Source: Holosporales bacterium (lineage in GTDB: Bacteria > Pseudomonadota > Alphaproteobacteria > RUG11792). Taken from it: a stretch of DNA of 14,595 bases. Below the pieces are notes generated by a model. That model saw only the letters and a program-made list of their open reading frames with translations. It had not been told where the DNA came from and did no database searches. The position numbers and the translations under genes are program-made. The stretch spans positions 1 through 14,595 of the forward strand of contig JAISID010000012.1 in assembly GCA_031262205.1 (NCBI GenBank). The letters run 5' to 3'. This document shows positions 7,714-13,850 of the stretch, piece by piece; the stretch's first letter is position 1; each line of letters opens with the position of its first letter.

Positions 7714-8523
7714 CTACTCAAGCTGATAGCGTTTAAATAAAATCTGAAAAACTGCGGAAGTCAAAGTATTTTTGTACGCGACGACAGATTTATACGTCGC
7801 GTTATCGTCCGGGAAAGTTATCGATATTTTCCCGTCGCACACATCGTCTTCAAGCGTTGAGAGCGATTCCATTGAAACATCCGCATTTAGTTTTGCCTTT
7901 TTTGACTGACAAATATCTTTTGCCGAGATAACGCTTATATACGGTTCCGCTCGGTACCCTGTTCCAACGTAAAATAAATATTGCTGAATATCCGAAAACT
8001 TGATTCCCTGAAAGTAACTGCCCGCGAAAAAGTGAGCCTTTGATTTCGTATGGATAATGCTTGTTTCTTCTAAGTCGCGGTCGATAAAATTATCGATATT
8101 TTTCGAAAGTTTTTGAGTTTGAAATTGTTTGGTATATATAACTTTATTTTCTGCTAAGAGGTCTTTCCAGGAAGATTTTACGATGCCTTCTTCAGGGATA
8201 ATTTCAAGACATTCAATCGAAATTTCCGAAACTAGTCCGCTCATATCCGCGCTGGAGCCGTCGTATAATCTATGCGACATTATCTTCACGCTTTCACCGT
8301 CTTTCTCCCTGTATCTCGCGGAAATTACCACGTCTTTGAAGTCTGATTTTGAAGAAATGGAACACAACAGTTTTAAATACTCTGGATTATCTCCGACAAA
8401 AACGTCGTCTAATTTTTCGCTGTTTCCAATCGTCAAGTCGACGTTTTCTTTTTCAATTTCAACAAATCCGTCGACGAACGGTTCGCTTGAAAATTTAGCT
8501 TTTGGCAAATTATATTTTTTCAT
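7714..8523 (-). CDS. Hypothetical protein, 269 aa
   Basis: I do not recognise this protein. It is soluble, without a signal peptide or membrane segment. It is acidic in its N-terminal half, with predicted strand-rich stretches (SGLVSEISIECLEIIPEE, KISITFPDD) and a lysine-rich N-terminus (MKKYNLPKAKF). Two cysteines near the middle and end and a central aromatic region (HFFAGSYFQGIKF) show no known motif. The start is well supported: AGGAG lies eight bases before the ATG. A large imperfect inverted repeat sits in its leader at 8558-8620. It lies between the SleB-type hydrolase and the ABC-F remnant on the same strand. A phage structural or accessory role is possible from context only. Confidence 0.7.
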   Translation of the reverse strand: MKKYNLPKAKFSSEPFVDGFVEIEKENVDLTIGNSEKLDDVFVGDNPEYLKLLCSISSKSDFKDVVISARYREKDGESVKIMSHRLYDGSSADMSGLVSEISIECLEIIPEEGIVKSSWKDLLAENKVIYTKQFQTQKLSKNIDNFIDRDLEETSIIHTKSKAHFFAGSYFQGIKFSDIQQYLFYVGTGYRAEPYISVISAKDICQSKKAKLNADVSMESLSTLEDDVCDGKISITFPDDNATYKSVVAYKNTLTSAVFQILFKRYQLE

Positions 8524-8557
8524 TTTTTTTACTCCTAAAATTATTGTTTGTATTAGT

Positions 8558-8620
8558 CTCTTTTAAAATCGCGGTAAAGACTGCAATTTAATTGCATTTT
8601 CCCCAGGGCGATTAAAAGAG
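8558..8620. repeat. Nested inverted repeat in the leader of the 269-aa gene
   Basis: The arms CTCTTTTAAAATCGC (8558-8572) and GCGATTAAAAGAG (8608-8620) pair over 13 bases with a two-base bulge. They enclose a perfect six-pair hairpin TGCAAT-TTA-ATTGCA (8582-8596). The structure ends about 35 bases upstream of the ATG at 8523, on the transcript side of its ribosome site. On the plus strand it is followed by CGATTTTT, so it could also terminate plus-strand transcription. Confidence 0.5.
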
Positions 8621-8694
8621 CGATTTTTAGATTTTTAAAGTGAAACGGAATTTATCGTTTTTATGGAAGATTCCATTTTGTTAAATCGGTTTTG

Positions 8695-9361
8695 TTAGAT
8701 TGACAGGATTTTAACGTCGACGTTTTTTCGAATCTCTTCATAGAACGGTTCGAACGAAGCGACTTGTTTTAAGATTCCTCGTTGTACTTGATAATATTTC
8801 GTGGCGATGCATTCGATAATATAGCGATCATGGCTGACAAAAATGCAAGTATGACCTTCGTCAATCACGGCGTTTTCAAACTTTTCTTGTCCGTCGATAT
8901 CTATATGGTTGGTCGGCTCGTCCATTATAAAAAAGTTGTGTTTGCCGATTTTAAGAGCTAAAAACGCTAGTCTTGCTTTTTCGCCTTCGCTTAATTCCGA
9001 TACTTTTTCGCTATGCGAATCATATTGGAATCCTGCGTTCACAAGCAATCTTGTCGCTTCTGAAACGGTTGCCCCGATATTTGGACATATTTGGCAATGC
9101 TTTGCTTTTGCGGCAACGTCGTCTGAACTGATCAAAATAACCGATATTGACTTGCGGATTAAAACGTATCGGCAGTCCTTTTTCTTGGTTAACGATAGGT
9201 TCTCGATACGCATGCATAAGGGTTTTCAGCATTTGTGTTTTACCCGCTCCGTTGTCTCCCACAAGCCCAATTCGATCGTTTCTATTAATCGTAAACGAAA
9301 CATTTTGGAATAGAGGAACGCGGGTATATCCAAAAGAGATATTATTAGCGGCAAGAAGCAT
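8695..9361 (-). pseudogene. ABC-F ATPase remnant, single domain, frameshifted
   Basis: ABC-F proteins carry two ATP-binding domains and act on the ribosome; they have no membrane part. Here only one domain (~220 residues) exists and it is split over two frames. The first part, from ATG 9361, has LFQNVSFTI, Walker A GDNGAGKT (about residues 36-43) and VNIGYFDQ. At about 9125-9128 the reading must skip one base to continue into the second part, which has the signature LSEGEKARLAF (LSEGE in place of LSGGE), Walker B FFIMDEPTNH and the H-switch VSHDRYII, ending at a TAA at 8695. GAGG lies nine bases before the ATG and a promoter-like pair is present, so it may still be transcribed. No other half-domain is seen upstream, so most of the gene is already lost, or it was always a half gene. 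A sequencing error could also explain the frameshift. Confidence 0.8.
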
Positions 9362-9394
9362 AGTATTAAGCCTCTATTTTTGACAATTTACGTA

Positions 9395-9424
9395 ATTGTA
9401 CTTGCGATTTTATTGCATTTGCAA
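9395..9424 (-). promoter_or_regulatory. Possible promoter of the ABC-F remnant
   Basis: On the minus strand TTGCAA (9419-9424) and TACAAT (9395-9400) stand 18 bases apart, about 33 bases before the ATG. The match is moderate. Confidence 0.35.
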
Positions 9425-9644
9425 TTTCGCAGCAATACAAATCCATGCTTTTGGAGGATAACTAACGATATGTCTTGTCGTTAATATTTATATGTTAACA
9501 TTATTCTTTATCGTTATGTCAATAGGCATAAAACGGACATGCGATAAAAACGATAAAAATGTTTCGCGCGTAGAGTTTTGGAATGGTATATCTATAACAT
9601 TTCTCTTCTGGACATACTCGATTATACCGATTTACTACGCGTAA

Positions 9645-9713
9645 CTTGTCAAGGGACGCTTCGTTTTACTCGGCTCTATAGTTCTTGACAAGATGCTTTA
9701 TAAATAGGTCCCT
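9645..9713 (+). repeat. Overlapping inverted repeats with two exclusive pairings
   Basis: CTTGTCAAG (9645-9653) is the exact reverse complement of CTTGACAAG (9684-9692). AGGGAC (9652-9657), which overlaps the first arm, is the exact reverse complement of GTCCCT (9708-9713). The two stems cannot fully form together, as in an RNA switch, but both could equally be protein-binding dyads. Confidence 0.45.
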
Positions 9714-9789
9714 CTTCTCTCGTTCTTAAAGATAAATATTTCAATATGCTAAACGCTTAATATAGAACTATATGAATAAAACATACAAG

Positions 9790-9812
9790 CGCGTAGAATA
9801 TTACGATATAAT
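9790..9812 (+). promoter_or_regulatory. Possible promoter of the repeat-bearing exported protein
   Basis: A consensus TATAAT (9807-9812) follows CGCGTAG (9790-9796) by ten bases. There is no good -35 hexamer. Transcription would start near 9819, giving a leader of about 50 bases before the start codon at 9870. Confidence 0.4.
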
Positions 9813-9858
9813 TACCGCTATGAGAAATAATTAGTCTAAACGACAGGTAAGATAAGAT

Positions 9859-9880
9859 ATGAATAAGATATGAATAAGAT
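9859..9880 (+). repeat. 11-bp tandem duplication at a start codon
   Basis: ATGAATAAGAT occurs twice in a row (9859-9869 and 9870-9880). The first ATG reads only four codons (MNKI) before TGA, and that TGA overlaps the second ATG as ATGA. The only ribosome-site-like AGG (9845-9847) suits the first ATG better than the second. Confidence 0.85.
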
Positions 9881-11138
9881 AACAGTAGGAATAGCCGGAG
9901 TATTAGCGTTAGTTATAGTAAATGAAGCGGCAGCGACAATGGAGGAGAAGTATCCGCTTGAGAAACGGAAAACTTTACGGCGAAAATGGGAAACAGCAAA
10001 AACCCCCAGTGAATCTATAAAACTTATAATGTCTTTTCTCCAACGCTACATATGTAGCGAAAAAGAAACAGAAGCCGCAGCCTTAGCATTAAAAAACATT
10101 GTAGAGGCAAATCCTGAACTCATTAAGTGTGTTGTAGAATCGTCTCCTCTGATGAAATATATTGGGCAGGGTATGGGTGTGAGAAACCATGTAGTTAACC
10201 TTCTCTCGAATATTCGCTGCGCTGAGAGGCAAGTTCTTAATGGTTGTATCTGGCGTCCTCGCGATGGGATGAACATCTTTAGTAATAAGCTGTCTTCTCC
10301 GGGTGGTAGGGGTGAGGCTTCTCTCGAGACTGAGTCTATTGATGTTCCTGGTGGCAAAGAGTATGTTTATCGCTACCGTCTCTGCGATGGAAAAACATTT
10401 GATGTGCGTTGCCGCGACGAGGGTATGGGGAAATCCATTGAATACTGTACATTTCATCTTCTTAATGATAAGACATGTAATATGCTATGGTGCCTATGTT
10501 CCATTAAATTTCATCTAAGGGAAGTCCGGCATTATCTCGACAATAGGAATGAGGTAGATCTGAGTGAATACCTGAAAAAGGAACGGGAACTGGAGCTGGA
10601 GCTGAGTACGATAGACAGTGTATTTTCCATTCTCATGAGTCTTCTCGATGATGAAGATAAACGCCTGGATGCAGCTTATAAACTTTTAGAAATTAAAGGA
10701 CAATTAGAAATTGGAAGACTATGCTCCAACGTTCCTCCTGAGGAAATTGTAACGAAAGTACGTTCCATTCTCTTGGCTCTTCCCGATGATGATGATAAAC
10801 GCCTGGATGTAGCTTGTAAACTTTTAGAAATTGAAGGACAATACCCCAACGTTCTTCCTGAGGAAATTGTAACGAAAGTAAGTTCCATTCTCTCGGGTCT
10901 TCTCGTCGGGGATGAATGCCTGGATGTAATTTTTAGACTTTTAGAAATTGAAGGACGATACTACGGCACTCTTCCTGAGGAAATTGTAGCGGAAGTAGAT
11001 TCCACTTTCTCGCGTCTTCTTAATGACGAGGAGACAGCCCTGGGTGCGGCTCTCTCGCTTCCAGAGGCTGGCCTTAAAGTTCTTTCTGAGGAAAATAGGA
11101 GGAAAGTAGCTGAAATAACTTCTGAGCCTGAGTCTTAA
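9870..11138 (+). CDS. Exported repeat protein, possible effector, 422 aa
   Basis: I do not recognise a family. The N-terminus is a clear signal peptide (MNKI, then ITVGIAGVLALVIV, cleavage likely near AAA at 21-23). Residues about 30-225 are helical and rich in cysteine (more than ten, with CNMLWCLC at 203-210). A charged helix with ELELEL follows (about 232-245). The C-terminal 170 residues are four tandem helical repeats of 39-49 residues with the shared elements LDxxxKLLEIEG and LPEEIVTKV; the last is degenerate. Codon use differs from neighbours: GAG, CTT/CTC and CCT are common here, while fabF or gpmI prefer GAA. This suggests transfer or a special origin. The true start is the second ATG of an 11-bp duplication. 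The combination of export signal and repeats is typical of host-interaction proteins, but that role is inferred. Confidence 0.75.
   Translation: MNKITVGIAGVLALVIVNEAAATMEEKYPLEKRKTLRRKWETAKTPSESIKLIMSFLQRYICSEKETEAAALALKNIVEANPELIKCVVESSPLMKYIGQGMGVRNHVVNLLSNIRCAERQVLNGCIWRPRDGMNIFSNKLSSPGGRGEASLETESIDVPGGKEYVYRYRLCDGKTFDVRCRDEGMGKSIEYCTFHLLNDKTCNMLWCLCSIKFHLREVRHYLDNRNEVDLSEYLKKERELELELSTIDSVFSILMSLLDDEDKRLDAAYKLLEIKGQLEIGRLCSNVPPEEIVTKVRSILLALPDDDDKRLDVACKLLEIEGQYPNVLPEEIVTKVSSILSGLLVGDECLDVIFRLLEIEGRYYGTLPEEIVAEVDSTFSRLLNDEETALGAALSLPEAGLKVLSEENRRKVAEITSEPES
10614..11117 (+). repeat. Tandem ~120-bp coding repeats
   Basis: Four units in frame: 10614-10760 (147 bp), 10761-10880 (120 bp), 10881-10997 (117 bp) and 10998-11117 (diverged). 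Units one and two share long exact stretches such as GATAAACGCCTGGATG and GAGGAAATTGTAACGAAAGT. The first unit carries an in-frame 27-base insertion that starts with a second TTAGAAATT, which looks like a local duplication. Confidence 0.85.
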
Positions 11139-11151
11139 AATTACGTAAAGA

Positions 11152-11182
11152 AGAGAGGTTCTTTCATTATAAGAACCTCTCT
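11152..11182 (+). terminator. Perfect 12-bp hairpin after the repeat protein
   Basis: AGAGAGGTTCTT (11152-11163) and AAGAACCTCTCT (11171-11182) form a perfect 12-pair stem with a seven-base loop, 13 bases after the stop. No T run follows on either strand. Its place between convergent genes supports a terminator for the plus-strand gene and perhaps also for gpmI. Confidence 0.65.
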
Positions 11183-11422
11183 AACTATTAACTTAGTTTA
11201 ATAATACTTTCTCTAGAGATATTTCTTGGTATGTAGTAAAAAGATAGATCATGGTGGATTTTAACCTAAGTTATAAGGCAACTAAGTTCATCCAGTTTTA
11301 AAAGATAAGTATTCGTTAAAAGGCAAAGATTCTATAAGTACGATTTACTCTAGATATATAACTTTATACGGACTCCAATTTGTCTACAGAACGTCGTGGG
11401 ATGATTCCTAAAAGTTTTGTCG

Positions 11423-12877
11423 TTAATTCATTTCCTGCGGGACATCGAATCCTAATATGTCTAGCATAATAGGGGCTATATCCGCCAAAGTTCGCGGCGC
11501 CCGCGTTATCCGACGCTTCTGTTGTTGCGGAATAATTATAAACGGTACTGGAGAACGCGTATGGGTTTTATTAGGAGTTCCATCGGCGCATATCATCTCT
11601 TCGGCGTTTCCATGATCAGCCGTTAATATTACCGTATAACCGTTAGCCTCGGCTTCTTGCGCGACGCGTCTTATGCAGGAATCTAGGTATTTCAGAGATT
11701 CCTTTACAGCCTCGATATTCCCCGTATGCCCCAGCATATCTGCATTGGCATAGTTGACTATGACGACCTGATGCGTTGAATTATTCATAGCCTCAGTTAT
11801 CTTCTCGGTGATTTGCCGAGCAGCCATTTTAGGAGTCGCAGAGTAATCCTTAACCTTAGGAGAGGGGATTAATATCCTATCTTCAAGAGGAAACTGAACG
11901 TCGACGCCGCCGTTCATAAAGTAAGTCATGTGAGCGTATTTCTCGGTTTCGGCAATCCTAAGCTGTTTTATTCCGTTTTTGGATAAAATCTCGCCAAGAG
12001 TATTTTTTATCTCTACGGTTTTAAAAAGCGTTTTTGCCCTACAATCAATTTCCTCTCCGCAATCGACCATATTTAATAAGTTGAATCCCCCGTCAAGAAT
12101 CATGTTTAACAATTGCTTAATTCTATCCGTCCTAAAATTCAGCATCCAAAATGAATCCTCTTTATCGGCTCCCTTATAATCGTCGACTAAGATTGGCGGA
12201 ATCGTTTCGTCAAATACGCCCTTATCATAAAACTCTTGGATGCTTTTAATCGGGTCTATCGTTCTGAATCCCGCTTTCCCGTTTATTATAGCATCGTAGG
12301 CGGTTTGAGTTCTGTCTTGCCTCTTGTCTCTATCCATCGCGTAAAATCTTCCTTGTATAGTCGCTATTTCAGAGATTTTTATATTATTTTTATTTATAGC
12401 TTCGGTTAACGTCTTAATTGCGTCTTGATATCCGACGTCCCTTCCATCAAGAAACAAATGAGCTTTTATGATTACGTTTCGCTCTCGCAATAAATTGATA
12501 GCCCAGAAGAAATGAGAAACTTCTGAATGGACGCCTCCATTCGAAAAAAGCCCTGTTACATGACATACGTTGTTTGGTAAATTTTTTAGAAAATCGTTTA
12601 ACGTTTGTTTTTGTTTAAGTTCTCCAGAAGCTATAGCGTCGCTTATCATAGGCAGCTTTTGCTTTAGGATTCTTCCCGCTCCGATTGTTAAATGGCCGAC
12701 TTCCGAATTTCCAAATTGCCCCTCCGGTAACCCGACGTCTCTCCCCGAAGCAACTAATAACGAAGCTCTGACAGACCTTATCAGGCTTGTTATATACGGC
12801 GCCGATAAGGTCGCGTTTCCGAATCCATTCTCGCGGTATCCGAATCCGTCTAATATGCAAAGAAGCACCTTTTCCAT
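11423..12877 (-). CDS. gpmI: 2,3-bisphosphoglycerate-independent phosphoglycerate mutase
   Basis: Mn-dependent cytoplasmic enzyme that interconverts 3- and 2-phosphoglycerate in glycolysis and gluconeogenesis. The 484 residues are slightly shorter than the usual ~510. Metal-binding Asp10 stands in CILDGFG and the phosphoserine nucleophile Ser58 in GNSEVGH. Substrate-binding parts follow: FSNGGVHSE (111-119; many relatives have VHSH), LDGRD (143-147), RFYAMDRDKRQDR (177-189) and FRTDR (248-252). The phosphatase half has AETEKYAH (309-316), NYANADMLGHTG (375-386), TADHGN (419-424) and THTRSPVP (438-445). AAGG lies six bases before the ATG. It appears monocistronic with its own promoter. The kind of mutase fits bacteria lacking GpmA. 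All catalytic residues expected are present. Confidence 0.96.
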   Translation of the reverse strand: MEKVLLCILDGFGYRENGFGNATLSAPYITSLIRSVRASLLVASGRDVGLPEGQFGNSEVGHLTIGAGRILKQKLPMISDAIASGELKQKQTLNDFLKNLPNNVCHVTGLFSNGGVHSEVSHFFWAINLLRERNVIIKAHLFLDGRDVGYQDAIKTLTEAINKNNIKISEIATIQGRFYAMDRDKRQDRTQTAYDAIINGKAGFRTIDPIKSIQEFYDKGVFDETIPPILVDDYKGADKEDSFWMLNFRTDRIKQLLNMILDGGFNLLNMVDCGEEIDCRAKTLFKTVEIKNTLGEILSKNGIKQLRIAETEKYAHMTYFMNGGVDVQFPLEDRILIPSPKVKDYSATPKMAARQITEKITEAMNNSTHQVVIVNYANADMLGHTGNIEAVKESLKYLDSCIRRVAQEAEANGYTVILTADHGNAEEMICADGTPNKTHTRSPVPFIIIPQQQKRRITRAPRTLADIAPIMLDILGFDVPQEMN

Positions 12878-12902
12878 TACAGCCTTTTAAAAATCCGCGA
12901 TG

Positions 12903-12930
12903 ATTATAATATACGCCATGGCGGGGGCAA
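12903..12930 (-). promoter_or_regulatory. gpmI promoter with palindromic spacer
   Basis: On the minus strand TTGCCC (12925-12930) and TATAAT (12903-12908) are 16 bases apart, about 25 bases before the gpmI ATG. The spacer contains the perfect 10-base palindrome CGCCATGGCG (12914-12923). Confidence 0.5.
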
Positions 12931-13067
12931 TAAAAAATGGGAATCATCTCCTGGCATCTTACGAGTAAGGTTTGTACGCAAAAAATAAGATCGAAAATAT
13001 CGAAGGGAGCAATGAAATTAACTACAAATGAAATTGATGGGATGTTAGAGGGTGATTTTCCAAAAAA

Positions 13068-13850
13068 TTAACGCGTTTCTCGCAGTATATCGTTAATGCT
13101 TAACTTAGATTGAGTTTTATCGTCGATTCTTTTTATTATAATCCCGCATGCGATATTAAGACCGTCGCTTGGATAGCTGCCTTGAACGACTACAGACCCT
13201 TTTGGTATTCTCCCCTTAAACGTTTCTTTCGTGTCTCGATCTATTATTTTTGTCGACGCGGTAATAGTAACTCCCGCTGCTATAACCGAATCCTCCTCCA
13301 CGATCACGCCCTCCAACACCGAACTATGAGCGCCTATGAAGCAACCGTCTTCAACGATGGTAGGGGCGGCGGTTTCAGGCTCGAGAACTCCGCCTATGCA
13401 TGCCTGAGCGGCAATGTGACAATTCTTCCCAATCTGAGCGCAAGACCCAATCGCTGCGTTTATATCGATCATGGTCTTATTGCCAACGTACGCTCCAACG
13501 TTTATATAGCTTGGCATAAGGACAACGTCGTCTCCGATATACGCGCCGTCGCGGATAGTCGCAAGCGGGACTTTTCTATATCTAGGGTTCTCAAAATCAA
13601 ACTTAAGAAGGCCTAATTTATCGTAAGAATCAAATTCTTGTTTCACAGACTTCTTAAGTTTGAAAGCAAGCAATATAGCTTTTTTAACCCAGGAATTAAC
13701 AATCCATTCCCCATTAACTTTTTCCGCTACTCTGATCTTGCCTTGATTCAGCAATGAAAAAACTTCTTCAATACAATCTTTTGAATCGGACAATCTAGCT
13801 TGCCCTTCGAAAAAGCTCTCGATTTTATTTTTTAAATCGCTAAAGCTCAA
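13068..13850 (-). CDS. dapD: Tetrahydrodipicolinate N-succinyltransferase
   Basis: Trimeric left-handed beta-helix enzyme that transfers succinyl from succinyl-CoA to tetrahydrodipicolinate on the route to meso-diaminopimelate and lysine. The 260 residues are a little short of the usual ~274. The helical N-domain has GKIRVAEKVNGEW (37-49) and VKKAILLAFK. Hexapeptide repeats run from about 100 to 200 (VLMPSYINVGAYVG, GSCAQIGKN, IGGVLEP, FIGAHSSVLEGVIVEE), and the C-terminal strand set has GSVVVQGSYP and IIIKRIDDKT. The turn normally reading DTWATVGSC is DINAAIGSC here, and LSGGVGIGG is IAAQACIGG; this resembles the acetyl-transferring DapH. The start is TTG, set by GAGGGG eight bases upstream, and its bases overlap the TGA of the upstream transporter (TTGA). 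Confidence 0.9.
   Translation of the reverse strand: MSFSDLKNKIESFFEGQARLSDSKDCIEEVFSLLNQGKIRVAEKVNGEWIVNSWVKKAILLAFKLKKSVKQEFDSYDKLGLLKFDFENPRYRKVPLATIRDGAYIGDDVVLMPSYINVGAYVGNKTMIDINAAIGSCAQIGKNCHIAAQACIGGVLEPETAAPTIVEDGCFIGAHSSVLEGVIVEEDSVIAAGVTITASTKIIDRDTKETFKGRIPKGSVVVQGSYPSDGLNIACGIIIKRIDDKTQSKLSINDILRETR

Larger units (their letters stand above)
9362..9858. other. Divergent intergenic region with dyads and motif copies
   Basis: No gene is visible in about 500 bases between the ABC-F remnant and the repeat-bearing exported protein. The region holds three copies of the GCGTAG motif (9568-9573, inverted at 9635-9640, and 9791-9796), one variant of the ATGTYTCGCGC motif (9559-9569), a long-range inverted repeat (9645-9692) and an AT-rich tract with several TATA-like boxes. 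The inverted GCGTAG copy sits between a minus-strand TTGACA (9646-9651 region) and TATAAT (9621-9626) that are 20 bases apart, longer than the usual spacing. Confidence 0.4.

Noticed and set aside
9859..9873. The first ATG (9859) as the true start of the exported protein
   Set aside because: It reads into TGA after four codons; only the ATG at 9870 opens the long frame with the signal peptide.
10046..10457. Minus-strand readings of about 100-120 residues inside the exported repeat protein
   Set aside because: They lie opposite a gene with a signal peptide and repeat structure in frame, and they have no supporting signals.
13012..13071. A 19-codon plus-strand ORF (MKLTTNEIDG...) preceded by GGGAG
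   Set aside because: The ribosome site is only two or three bases from the ATG, there is no promoter, and the end overlaps the dapD stop. This is too little evidence for a gene.
13110..13616. A 168-residue plus-strand reading opposite dapD
   Set aside because: dapD is clearly the coding strand by family motifs; the other reading is a shadow.
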